Positions 33,050 through 41,084 of a DNA stretch of 64,000 nucleotides are shown here, piece after piece; within the stretch, counting starts at the first letter, position 1, and each line of letters starts with the position of its first letter. Source of the DNA: Ensifer adhaerens. GTDB taxonomy: Bacteria; Pseudomonadota; Alphaproteobacteria; Rhizobiales; Rhizobiaceae. Below the pieces are notes generated by a model. The model had not been told where the DNA came from, did not search any database, and worked only from the letters and a program-made list of their open reading frames with translations. The DNA lies in NCBI RefSeq assembly GCF_028993555.1, contig NZ_CP118611.1, positions 2,565,501 to 2,629,500 on the forward strand, in the 5' to 3' direction. The position numbers and the translations under genes were made by a program.

Positions 33050-33074
33050 GGAACAAATGATTATCCCTTTCGTT
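33050..33074 (+). promoter_or_regulatory. EcfG/RpoE2-type promoter (GGAAC-N16-CGTT) before the DUF1236 gene
   Basis: GGAAC at 33050-33054 and CGTT at 33071-33074 are separated by 16 bases, an exact match to the general-stress sigma factor consensus of alphaproteobacteria (GGAAC-N16/17-CGTT). The start codon at 33105 is 30 bases downstream. The surrounding 32832-33104 gap is AT-rich and shows no other gene. Confidence 0.7.
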
Positions 33075-33104
33075 GAGTTTGCGATCGAACGAAAGGATGA
33101 GATC

Positions 33105-33509
33105 ATGAATAAGCTTGTAATCACGGCGGCAGTTGCTGCTCTACTGGCAGGCTCCGCCTTTGCTCAGGACGCCAACAAGGAAGCCGGTACGGCCGCAGGC
33201 ATGGCCGGCGGTGCGGCAGCGGGTGCTGTCGTCGGCGGCCCGATCGGTGCCGGTGTCGGCGCCGTGGTGGGTGGTGCGCTCGGTGGAGCGCTGACGCCTC
33301 CGCCGCCGGAAGTGGTCACCTATGTCGAGCAGCAGCCGGCTCCGGCGTCTGTCGTCGTCCAGGAGCGGGTCGTGGTCGGCAAGCCGATCCCGACAGCCGT
33401 CGTTCTGACGCCTGTCCCGGACAACCCGCGCTATGCATACGCGGTCGTCAACGACCAGCGCGTGATCGTGGAGCCGCAGTCGAGAACGGTGGTTCAGGTC
33501 ATCAACTGA
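33105..33509 (+). CDS. Exported DUF1236 family protein with glycine-zipper segment
   Basis: A 134-residue protein with a signal peptide (MNKLVITAAVAALLAGSAFA), a Gly/Ala-rich glycine-zipper-like stretch (about 28-63, with GGPIGAGVGAVVGGALGGAL) and the C-terminal DUF1236 module (ERVVVGKPIPTAVVLTPVPD, YAVVNDQRVIVEP). DUF1236 proteins are frequent in rhizobia and often occur in several paralogues; the function is not known. An AAAGGATGA ribosome-binding site fixes the start. It has an EcfG promoter and its own terminator, so it is a single stress-induced gene. Confidence 0.85.
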   Translation: MNKLVITAAVAALLAGSAFAQDANKEAGTAAGMAGGAAAGAVVGGPIGAGVGAVVGGALGGALTPPPPEVVTYVEQQPAPASVVVQERVVVGKPIPTAVVLTPVPDNPRYAYAVVNDQRVIVEPQSRTVVQVIN

Positions 33510-33529
33510 CCCAGGGCTCTCTCCTCTGA

Positions 33530-33557
33530 GGGGCGGCGTTCAAGCGCCGCCCCTTTT
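33530..33557 (+). terminator. Rho-independent terminator of the DUF1236 gene
   Basis: GGGGCGGCG (33530-33538) pairs with CGCCGCCCC (33545-33553) around a six-base loop and is followed by TTTT. It starts 21 bases after the stop codon. Confidence 0.85.
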
Positions 33558-33731
33558 GTTGCTTGCCGCCCGACTGCCATGGCTCCGCCGCGCTGGCCCT
33601 CGAATGCGGGCGGACCTGTGATGCCGATCCATCGGTGCGGTCGTTCAGAGTCATCGATCGTAGCGGAGTGGCAGAGCTGATAAGATCGCAGCGGCAAACG
33701 CGGCGGGAATCTTCGGCGTGGGGAGGCCGGC

Positions 33732-34109
33732 ATGAAAGCGATCGTGCATAAGGATTGGCCGGTTGAACTATGGCGGCCCGGCGTCGAAACGCGGATGTTG
33801 ATCTCCGCAGCGAGCGGCGCCTCGCAATTGTGCCTGTTCGAGCAATGGGTTGCGCCCGGCGCGGGTGCTCCGACGCATCATCATCCCGTTGAGGAGGTCC
33901 TGACGGTGATCGCCGGCAAAGCCGAGATGTGGATCGAGGAGGAGCGCATGATCGTCTTGCCCGGCCAGTCTCTCGTTGTGCCGCCGCTCCGCCGCCACGG
34001 CTTCACCAATAGCGGCAGCGAGACGCTCCATCTTCAGGCCATCCTCGCGGCAGCAGGCTTCGAGGTCCGCTTCGACGCTTCGGCCGAAGGCGTCAGACGC
34101 TGGTACTGA
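33732..34109 (+). CDS. Cupin-domain protein
   Basis: A 125-residue single-domain cupin: VAPGAGAPTHHHPVEEVLTV (motif 1 with the histidine cluster and glutamate) and VLPGQSLVVPPLRRHGFTNS (motif 2). No signal peptide, so cytosolic. It stands alone between the DUF1236 gene and the reverse IclR gene; a GGGGAGG ribosome-binding site lies just before the ATG. Substrate unknown. The 216 bases after it contain no convincing gene. Confidence 0.85.
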   Translation: MKAIVHKDWPVELWRPGVETRMLISAASGASQLCLFEQWVAPGAGAPTHHHPVEEVLTVIAGKAEMWIEEERMIVLPGQSLVVPPLRRHGFTNSGSETLHLQAILAAAGFEVRFDASAEGVRRWY

Positions 34110-34325
34110 GCGCCGCCGAGGTGATTTACAACGCCCTGCAAACGTCACGAGGCCGACGACATCGACGGAGCACCGGCGGATGCCCGACGGCTGGATGCGA
34201 GCCGTCGGTGTCGCCATGAAGCGTTCTCTGAAGTTACCCGATGGATCGATCGAGGTGACGGGCCGTGCTTCGCCCGCGCCTTCATCGAGATGTGTGCTGT
34301 CATTGAGCTGCGACGAATGTGCCTC

Positions 34326-35150
34326 TCAACTCTTCTGGGCGGCACGCAGGGCGGATGCCGGGTAGCGCAGTGTCGGGTCGAAGGGATTGAGCTTGCTGCT
34401 GATCGCCTGCGCCTCGGCCTTCAGGAGGTCGGTGATGGTGCCGCTTCGGTTTTCGGTGAGCCGCGACGCTAGCGTGCCGATGCTCAACGAGGCGACTGCG
34501 ATGCCGTTGCGGTCGAGCACCGGCACGCCGAGACCGGCCATGCCCTCGATCATCTCGAAGTTCATCTGCGCGGCGCCGATGCGCCTGACCTCCTCGATCT
34601 TGATGCGCAGGTCCACCTCGTCGATCGCGGCGCGATCCATGATGCGCGGCATGTTGAACTTGATGATCGCCTCACGCTCTTCTTCGGGGAGATGGGCGAG
34701 GATGGCAATGCTGCCCTGGCCAATGCCGAGCGGCACCTTGCCGCCGATGTCACCGGTAAAGGAGCGGATCGGGAAGGGGCCTTCGACGCGGTCGAGGCAG
34801 ATCGCATCGAAATTGCTGCGCACCAGCAGGAAGACGGTGTCGTTGAAGGTGGCCGAGAGCCTGAGAAGCGATGGCCGGGCGATGTCGAGAATGCCGTCGC
34901 GCCGTCGCGCCTGCGACGCGATCGAGAAGAACTCCAGCGACAGCCTATAGGATTTGCTGTCCGGCATCTGCTCGACCAGCCCTTCGGCGATCAGGCTCTT
35001 CAGCAGCCGGTGCGCCGACGGCTGGGTGAGATTCAGCCTGCGCGCGAGATCGATCACCCGCACACCCTCCGTCGCGTTCTCCGCGAGGTCTTTCAGGATA
35101 TGGATTGCCTTCCCGAGGCTGGAGCTTCCTGCATTCTCTAATTCCGACAT
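34326..35150 (-). CDS. IclR-family transcriptional regulator
   Basis: About 274 residues with the N-terminal winged helix at about residues 10-70 (SSSLGKAIHILKDLAENATE, LNLTQPSAHRLLKSLIAEG) and the effector-binding domain (DTVFLLVRSNFDAICLDRVE, GKVPLGIGQGSIAILAHLPE, GMAGLGVPVLDRNGIAVASLSI). IclR regulators bind small metabolites. An alternative start at 35174 adds eight residues. The gene is divergent from the transporter/dehydrogenase operon at 35482 and is its likely regulator. Confidence 0.9.
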   Translation of the reverse strand: MSELENAGSSSLGKAIHILKDLAENATEGVRVIDLARRLNLTQPSAHRLLKSLIAEGLVEQMPDSKSYRLSLEFFSIASQARRRDGILDIARPSLLRLSATFNDTVFLLVRSNFDAICLDRVEGPFPIRSFTGDIGGKVPLGIGQGSIAILAHLPEEEREAIIKFNMPRIMDRAAIDEVDLRIKIEEVRRIGAAQMNFEMIEGMAGLGVPVLDRNGIAVASLSIGTLASRLTENRSGTITDLLKAEAQAISSKLNPFDPTLRYPASALRAAQKS

Positions 35151-35184
35151 GTGCGCAAATCTCTCAAAATTCACATGACAAGAT

Positions 35185-35218
35185 TCCGTATATCGGACTT
35201 TTCTAACAAAAAATTCCG
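35185..35218. promoter_or_regulatory. Candidate IclR operator: TCCG-N5-CGGA plus a repeated ATTCCG half-site
   Basis: TCCGTATATCGGA (35185-35197) is a 4-base-arm palindrome and ATTCCG recurs at 35213-35218 in an AT-rich stretch 35-70 bases upstream of the IclR start. The rest of the 331-base divergent gap (35151-35481) contains no gene. Operator assignment is by position and symmetry. Confidence 0.35.
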
Positions 35219-35481
35219 AAATAGAAAATTGCGTTTGTGTTTTTCGTCAATTTCCTGGAGTTAATTCACAAGCCTTTCTTGAGGGTGGATGCGCCAAAAC
35301 GTGGGTAGCCGGGCGGCTATCCCGATCGCAAAATCGCGCCTTTGTCGTCGCGGTTGCGCCGGTAGAAATCGCATCACCCGAGACAAGGTTTAATGGTTGA
35401 CGACGTGTCGCAGCCGCCGGGATCGCCGACAAGAAAAACGGGGCAGGCGATCCCTGGGTAGCGACCCACGGGAGAGTGAGC

Positions 35482-36540
35482 ATGAGTTTCCTGAACCTCG
35501 AGAAGGTCTCCAAGTTCTATGGGTCGGTTGCGGCCGTTCATGATTTCGATCTGGCGGTCGAAAAGGGCGAGTTCATCTCGCTGCTCGGCCCGTCCGGTTG
35601 CGGCAAGACGACGACCCTGCAGATGATCACCGGGCTCGTGCGTCCCTCCGCCGGTACGATCACCATGGGCGGGCGCGACATCACCCACCTGCCGCCGCCG
35701 CAGCGGGAACTCGGCGTCGTGTTCCAGAGCTACGCACTTTTCCCACACATGACCGTTGCGCAGAACGTCTCCTTTGGTTTGGAGATGCGCAAGATCCCAA
35801 AGGCGGAGCGCGACAGGCGCATCAAGGAAATCCTTGCGCTCGTCCATCTCTCGGCGCTTGCCGATCGATACCCGCGCGAGATGTCGGGCGGGCAGCGCCA
35901 GCGCGTGGCGATTGCCCGTGCGCTGGTCATCAATCCGCCGGTGCTGCTCCTCGACGAGCCGCTGTCGAACCTCGATGCGCAGCTTCGCGAGGAGATGCAG
36001 TTCGAGCTGCGCCGCATCCAGCAGACCGTCGGCATCACCACGATCATGGTGACCCATGATCAGGCCGAAGCGCTGTCGATCAGCGATCGCGTCGTCGTCA
36101 TGGAAAAGGGGCGCATCACCCAGGTCGATACGCCCTACGAGCTCTACGAGCATCCGCGCAACGACTTCATCTCGTCCTTCGTCGGCAAGTCCAATTTCCT
36201 GCGCGCGACCGCGGCTTTCAACGGCAAGGGCGCGTCAATCAGCATCGACAACACACAGATCCGCTTCAATACCGATCACCGCGAGCCGGATGGCAAGGTC
36301 TCGGTCTTCATCCGTCCGGAGAAGCTGCGTTTGACGGCGCCGGCCGAAGGCCAGATCCAGGGCAAGGTGACGACGCGCTATTTCATGGGCAGCCAGTGGC
36401 TGGTCAGCGCCGAGACGCCGGCGGGCGTTCTTGCCGTTGCGGTTCCCAACCTCGGCGCGCCGCCGCCGGTCGAGGGCGAAACCGTTGGCCTCGCCTGGCA
36501 AAGCGCCGATTGTCGTGTTCTCGCGGGAGCGGCCAAGTAA
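35482..36540 (+). CDS. ABC transporter ATP-binding protein, spermidine/putrescine (PotA) type
   Basis: A 352-residue ATPase with Walker A GPSGCGKTTTLQ, the Q-loop VFQSYALFPHMTV, signature MSGGQRQR, Walker B LLLDEPLSNLDAQLREEMQ and the switch histidine MVTHDQAEAL. The C-terminal TOBE domain (about 270-350) is typical of the PotA/spermidine class. The start at 35482 has GGAGAG upstream. Its stop overlaps the permease start (TAATG). Partners are the two permeases and the solute-binding protein encoded last in the operon. Confidence 0.92.
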   Translation: MSFLNLEKVSKFYGSVAAVHDFDLAVEKGEFISLLGPSGCGKTTTLQMITGLVRPSAGTITMGGRDITHLPPPQRELGVVFQSYALFPHMTVAQNVSFGLEMRKIPKAERDRRIKEILALVHLSALADRYPREMSGGQRQRVAIARALVINPPVLLLDEPLSNLDAQLREEMQFELRRIQQTVGITTIMVTHDQAEALSISDRVVVMEKGRITQVDTPYELYEHPRNDFISSFVGKSNFLRATAAFNGKGASISIDNTQIRFNTDHREPDGKVSVFIRPEKLRLTAPAEGQIQGKVTTRYFMGSQWLVSAETPAGVLAVAVPNLGAPPPVEGETVGLAWQSADCRVLAGAAK

Positions 36541-37412
36541 TGGACGCCGCGACCTCCGCCATCAAGCCGCGACTGCTCGCGCCCCTGGCCCTCTCCGGGC
36601 CGACGACCCTGTTCTTCATCGGTCTCGTCCTGTTGCCGCTGCTGCTGACGGTCATCCTGTCCTTCAACAGTTATGACTATACGGCCGGCATCCAGGGCGA
36701 TTTCACCTTCGCCAACTACCTGACGGTGCTGCAGGACGAATACTATCTCTCGACCTTCTGGCGCACGCTGCGTCTGGCGCTTCTGACGACGGTCATTACC
36801 GTGCTGATCGGCGTGCCGGAGGCCTACGTCCTCTCGAACATGCGCAAGCCCTGGCGGTCGATCTTCCTGTTGGTGATCATCGGCCCGCTGCTGGTGTCCG
36901 TGGTGGTGCGAACCTTCGGCTGGAGCATGCTGCTCGGCAAGAACGGCTTCGTGAACAGTGCACTTGCCATTGTCGGCCTCGACCCGGTGCAGCTTCTCTA
37001 CACCGAGACGGCGATCGTCATCGGCCTCGTGCACATCATGCTGCCGTTCATGGTAATCCCGGTCTGGACCGTGCTGCAGAAGCTCGACCCGACGGTCGAG
37101 GCGGCAGCCCTCACGCTTGGCGCCTCGCGCTTCACGGCGCTACGCCGCATCGTCTTCCCGCAGGCTTCCCTCGGCATTCTCTCCGGCAGCTTGATCGTCT
37201 TTGCGCTTTCGGCAAGTTCCTTTGCCATCCCCGGGCTGCTCGGCGGCCGGCGGCTGAAAATGGCGGCAACGCTCGTCTACGACGAGTTCCTGATCGAGCT
37301 GAACTGGCCGCTTGGCGCCACCATCGCGATCATCGTCCTCGTCGCCAATCTCGTGATCATGCTTGCCTATAACCGCCTCATCGAGCGGCAGGCAAAGCGC
37401 AAGCTGGGCTGA
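36540..37412 (+). CDS. ABC transporter permease, PotB-like
   Basis: A 290-residue inner-membrane protein with about six hydrophobic segments and the EAA loop DPTVEAAALTLGASRFTALRRIVFP. The sequence LGKNGFVNSALAIVGL is typical of PotB-type permeases for polyamine-like compounds. It starts inside the previous stop codon (overlap of one base), so it is coupled to the ATPase. Confidence 0.9.
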   Translation: MDAATSAIKPRLLAPLALSGPTTLFFIGLVLLPLLLTVILSFNSYDYTAGIQGDFTFANYLTVLQDEYYLSTFWRTLRLALLTTVITVLIGVPEAYVLSNMRKPWRSIFLLVIIGPLLVSVVVRTFGWSMLLGKNGFVNSALAIVGLDPVQLLYTETAIVIGLVHIMLPFMVIPVWTVLQKLDPTVEAAALTLGASRFTALRRIVFPQASLGILSGSLIVFALSASSFAIPGLLGGRRLKMAATLVYDEFLIELNWPLGATIAIIVLVANLVIMLAYNRLIERQAKRKLG

Positions 37413-37416
37413 AGCC

Positions 37417-38211
37417 ATGCAGAGAAACGGACCCATTGCTCTCGCCTTCCACAGCCTCGTCGTCGTCTTCATGCTGGCGCCGATGGTCGTCGTCTGCCTC
37501 GTTGCCTTCACGCCGGAAAACACGCTGGCGATGCCCTGGAACGGGTTTTCGCTGCGCTGGTTCGAGGCGGTCTTCCACCACGCCGACTTCATGTCGTCCT
37601 TCGGCAACAGCGTCCGGCTGGCGCTGCTTTCGGCGACGATCTCCACCGTGTTTGCGGTGCCGGCGGCGCTGGCGATCACCCGCTACGAGTTCCGCGGCCG
37701 CGAAGCGCTGAATGCCCTGTTCCTGTCGCCGTTGATCATCCCGCACCTGGTTCTCGGCGTTGCCTTCCTGCGGCTGTTCTCGCTGATGGGTATGGGCGGA
37801 TCCTTCGGCTGGTTGGTCGCCACCCATGCGATCGTCGTCACCCCCTATACGCTGCGGCTGATCCTTGCGTCGCTCACCAGCATGGACCGTAACGCCGAGA
37901 ATGCAGCGCGCACGCTCGGAGCGGCCGAATGGACGGTGTTTCGCCGGATCACCATGCCGCTCATGTTGCCGGGCATCAGCGGCGGCTGGCTGCTCGCCTT
38001 CATCAACAGCTTCGACGAACTGACCATGTCGATCTTCGTGACCTCGCCGTCGACGGTCACCCTGCCAGTGCGCATGTACATGTATGCCAGCGAATCCATC
38101 GATCCGATGATGGCCGCCGTTTCGACGCTGATGATCGCGCTCGCAACCGTCACCATGATCATTCTCGATCGCCTGTTCGGTCTCGACCGGCTCCTGGTGG
38201 GCAAGGGCTGA
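37417..38211 (+). CDS. ABC transporter permease, PotC-like
   Basis: A 264-residue inner-membrane protein with about six hydrophobic segments and the EAA loop MDRNAENAARTLGAAEWTVF. FNSFDELTMSIFVTSPSTVT-like sequence (INSFDELTMSIFVTSPSTVT) is diagnostic for PotC-class permeases. Starts four bases after the previous stop. Together with the PotB-like protein it forms the membrane channel. Confidence 0.9.
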   Translation: MQRNGPIALAFHSLVVVFMLAPMVVVCLVAFTPENTLAMPWNGFSLRWFEAVFHHADFMSSFGNSVRLALLSATISTVFAVPAALAITRYEFRGREALNALFLSPLIIPHLVLGVAFLRLFSLMGMGGSFGWLVATHAIVVTPYTLRLILASLTSMDRNAENAARTLGAAEWTVFRRITMPLMLPGISGGWLLAFINSFDELTMSIFVTSPSTVTLPVRMYMYASESIDPMMAAVSTLMIALATVTMIILDRLFGLDRLLVGKG

Positions 38212-38217
38212 GGTCCG

Positions 38218-38532
38218 ATGACGATGCATGCACAATTTCGCCGGCGCTACCGGCTGGACGAGACACCCGTGCCCTTCACGCTGAACGGCATGGCCGAAAC
38301 CGGTCGCCGCGGCGATACGGTGCTGACGGCGATCCTGTCGGTCAGCGGCCGCCTCCGGCAAACCGAATTCACTGGCGAGGACCGCGCCGGCTTCTGCCTG
38401 ATCGGCGCCTGCCAGGATTGTTACGTGATGTTGGCGAACGGCAGTCGCATCAGGGCCTGCAGCACGGCGCTTGAGCCGGGCATGGCCTTCATCACCGATC
38501 TCGGCGCGATGGCGGAGGCGATCCATGAGTAA
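38218..38532 (+). CDS. (2Fe-2S)-binding small subunit of a HcnA/opine oxidase-type dehydrogenase
   Basis: A 104-residue ferredoxin-like subunit with cysteines in GFCLIGACQDCYVML and RIRACST, giving a C-x4-C-x2-C...C pattern. Small proteins of this type (HcnA, SoxA/OoxA-linked) accompany a flavoprotein large subunit and pass electrons from FAD to an acceptor. An ATG at 38224 is an alternative start. It overlaps the next gene by eight bases. Confidence 0.85.
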   Translation: MTMHAQFRRRYRLDETPVPFTLNGMAETGRRGDTVLTAILSVSGRLRQTEFTGEDRAGFCLIGACQDCYVMLANGSRIRACSTALEPGMAFITDLGAMAEAIHE

Positions 38533-39928
38533 GCCTCTGCAGCCGGTCATCGTCGGCGCCGGACCCGCGGGCATTCGCGCCGCCGAGCGCGTCGTCCGCG
38601 CCGGTCTCAGACCGATCGTGCTCGACGAAGGCCAACGCGCTGGCGGCCAGATCTATCGCCGGCCGCTGATCGAGGACGGACGATCCTACCGGAGCCGCTA
38701 TGGTTCGGAAGCGGGCAAGGCACAAAGGTTGCACCAGGCCTTCGAGGCGCTGTTGCCAGACATCGACTACCGACCAGAAACGCTCGTCTGGAACATTTCG
38801 GCACCCGAACGTGGCAACCAGCTCGACATTCTCTCATCAGGTGTTCACAGGCAGATCGGCTTTTCGCAATTGATCCTGTGCACCGGCGCGACCGATCGTG
38901 TCCTGCCGTTCCCGGGATGGACGACGCCAGGCGTCTATACGCTTGGCGCCTCGCAGACAGCACTCAAGGCGCAAGGCTGCACGATCGGCGACCGCGTCGT
39001 TTTCATGGGCTCCGGGCCGCTGCTCTATCTCGTCGCCTGGCAATACATGAAAGCCGGCGCGCGCGTGGAGGCGGTGCTCGACACAGCACCCGTCACATCG
39101 AAGCGGTACCTGCTGTCGCTTGCCGCGCATGCGCCGCGGATCGTCGCGCTTGGCCTGTTCTACGGGCTGCAGCTTCAGCTTGCCGGTGTAAAAATCCGCT
39201 ACGGCGTGAGGCCCGAGGCGGTCCTGGGCACGTCGCAGGTCGAAGGTCTTCGCTATCGTCGACGCACGCTCACAGGCGAAGCTGTCGAGTCGATTGCCTG
39301 TGATGCGCTCGCCTATGGCTTTGCCCTTCGCCCGGAAACACAGCTTGCCGATCTTGCCGGCTGCCGGTTCCGCTTCGACGCGCGCGACCGTGTCTGGTTG
39401 CCGGAGCGCGACGCCCTGGGACGCACGAGCCGATCGGACGTTTATGTTGCCGGTGATGGCAGCGGTATTGCCGGTGCGGATGCCGCGGAAATCTCGGGCG
39501 AACTCGCAGCCGCGGCTCTGCTTGAGGATACGGGGCGAGCACTGGCGGATGCCGCGGGACTGGTGGCGGCACGCGAGGCGATTCTGCGCCAGCGCGACAT
39601 CCTCGAACAGGCCTTCCCCTTCCCGGATGACTGGTTCGAGACAGTTCCGGACGAAACGACGCTTTGCCGTTGCGAAGAAATCACCATCGCTGAGGGGCGT
39701 CGGGCCATTGCGTCAGGATCGATCACCGAAATCAACCGCCTGAAGGCGCTGAGCCGTGTCGGCATGGGGCGCTGTCAGGGACGGATGTGCTCTGCTGCCG
39801 CGACCGAACTGCTGAGTGGCGCATGCGCTACGTCTGCGGGTGAGGTCGGCCGCCTGCGTGCCCAGGCGCCGGTGAAGCCGATCCCGCTCGGCTTTGGCGG
39901 ACGTGTCGAGGCGGAGGTCCGTTCATGA
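38525..39928 (+). CDS. FAD/NAD(P)-type oxidoreductase subunit with BFD-like [2Fe-2S] domain (HcnB/OoxA-like)
   Basis: A 467-residue flavoprotein. It begins with a dinucleotide fold (VIVGAGPAGIRAAERVVRAG), has DEGQRAGGQIYRRP, a second nucleotide motif (GDRVVFMGSGPLLYLVAWQY) and the FAD-end motif VYVAGDGSGIAGADAAE. The C-terminus carries a BFD-like iron-sulfur domain (LCRCEEIT and GMGRCQGRMC, four cysteines). This is the alpha-subunit design of HcnB and opine oxidase OoxA/NoxA. It overlaps both neighbours (8 and 4 bases), so the three subunits are made together. Confidence 0.87.
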   Translation: MSKPLQPVIVGAGPAGIRAAERVVRAGLRPIVLDEGQRAGGQIYRRPLIEDGRSYRSRYGSEAGKAQRLHQAFEALLPDIDYRPETLVWNISAPERGNQLDILSSGVHRQIGFSQLILCTGATDRVLPFPGWTTPGVYTLGASQTALKAQGCTIGDRVVFMGSGPLLYLVAWQYMKAGARVEAVLDTAPVTSKRYLLSLAAHAPRIVALGLFYGLQLQLAGVKIRYGVRPEAVLGTSQVEGLRYRRRTLTGEAVESIACDALAYGFALRPETQLADLAGCRFRFDARDRVWLPERDALGRTSRSDVYVAGDGSGIAGADAAEISGELAAAALLEDTGRALADAAGLVAAREAILRQRDILEQAFPFPDDWFETVPDETTLCRCEEITIAEGRRAIASGSITEINRLKALSRVGMGRCQGRMCSAAATELLSGACATSAGEVGRLRAQAPVKPIPLGFGGRVEAEVRS

Positions 39929-41067
39929 GCCGGCGCATCTCCGTCGACGTCGCGATCATCGGCGGCGGGCTGGTCGGCAGCTCCGCAGCACTCGCCATGC
40001 GCAAGGCCGGACTTTCGGTTGTTCTGCTGGACAAGGGCTATTGCGGCGCGCAGGCGAGCGGCGTGAACTATGGCGGCGTGCGCCGGCAAGGCCGATCGCC
40101 GGAGCAACTGCCGCTGTCACAAAGGGCGCATCGGCTCTGGCCGCAGCTGAAGGCGATGATCGGCATCGATGCCGAATATGTCCGCTCCGGCCATTTGAAG
40201 CTCGCCCGCACCGAGAAGGATTTTGCCAAGCTCGAGGCCTATGCCGAGGCCGTGAGAGATTATGGTCTCGGGCTCGAACTCGTCGCCGGATCGGCGTTGG
40301 CCGATCGGTTTCCCTGGCTTTCGGCGAAGGCGGTCGGCGCTTCGCTCTGCCCCGATGACGGCCATGCCAATCCGCGCCTCGTGGCACCTGCATTCGCAAG
40401 AGCGGCCGAGCGTGCCGGTGTTACCGTGCTGGAGCAGACACCGGTGCGCGAGGTCACGGCAACCGGCAACGGTTTTGCCATCCTCGCCGGTGACGGTATC
40501 GAGATCCGCTGTCGACAACTGGTCAATTCTGCCGGTGCCTGGTCCGATCGCTTCGCCGCCCAGTTTGGAGAGGCGGTCCCGCTGACACGGATCTATCCGT
40601 CGATGGTCGTCACTGAACCGTTGCCACTGCGCCTGCCGGTCAGCATGGGCGAGCAAGGCGGCAGCTTCTACGGCCGGCAGGTGGCGCGCGGAAACTATGT
40701 CATGGGTGGCGGTCGCGGCCTGCCGCTTACCAACGCGGACTACTCGCGCCCGTCGGTGACAGCTGCCTCCTCGGTCATGCAGCGTGCGATCGCGCTCTTT
40801 CCGCATCTGGCGGATGCCCAGGTCATCCGCTTCTGGTCCGGCACCGAGGCGGAGATGCCCGATGGCAACCCGGTGATTGGCCCAAGCGAAACGACATCAG
40901 GGCTTTTCCATGCCTTCGGCTTCTGCGGTGCCGGCTTTCAGACCGCACCCGCCGTCGGCGAGGTGCTGTCGGAGCTCGTCACCGACGGGCGCACGACCAC
41001 ACCCATTCAAGCCTTTTCCATTGGCCGCTTCCGCAAGGTGGCGGTCGAAACTGCAGCCTCGTTGTAA
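39925..41067 (+). CDS. FAD-dependent amine/amino acid oxidase subunit (HcnC/OoxB-like, DAO family)
   Basis: A 380-residue flavoprotein of the D-amino acid oxidase/glycine oxidase type: DVAIIGGGLVGSSAALAMRKAGLSVVLLDKG at the FAD end, RRQGRSPEQLPL, and the C-terminal SGTEAEMPDGNPVIGPS and CGAGFQTAPAVGEVL. This is the substrate-oxidising subunit in HcnABC and opine oxidases. Its substrate would be an amine, imino acid or opine-like compound imported by the ABC transporter of the same operon. It overlaps the previous gene by four bases. Confidence 0.88.
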   Translation: MSRRISVDVAIIGGGLVGSSAALAMRKAGLSVVLLDKGYCGAQASGVNYGGVRRQGRSPEQLPLSQRAHRLWPQLKAMIGIDAEYVRSGHLKLARTEKDFAKLEAYAEAVRDYGLGLELVAGSALADRFPWLSAKAVGASLCPDDGHANPRLVAPAFARAAERAGVTVLEQTPVREVTATGNGFAILAGDGIEIRCRQLVNSAGAWSDRFAAQFGEAVPLTRIYPSMVVTEPLPLRLPVSMGEQGGSFYGRQVARGNYVMGGGRGLPLTNADYSRPSVTAASSVMQRAIALFPHLADAQVIRFWSGTEAEMPDGNPVIGPSETTSGLFHAFGFCGAGFQTAPAVGEVLSELVTDGRTTTPIQAFSIGRFRKVAVETAASL

Positions 41068-41084
41068 ACAGAAAGGGGAATACC

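Noticed and set aside
32809..33060. An 83-residue forward ORF in the AT-rich gap before the DUF1236 gene
   Set aside because: It overlaps the end of the preceding gene, has no ribosome-binding site, and runs into the EcfG promoter.
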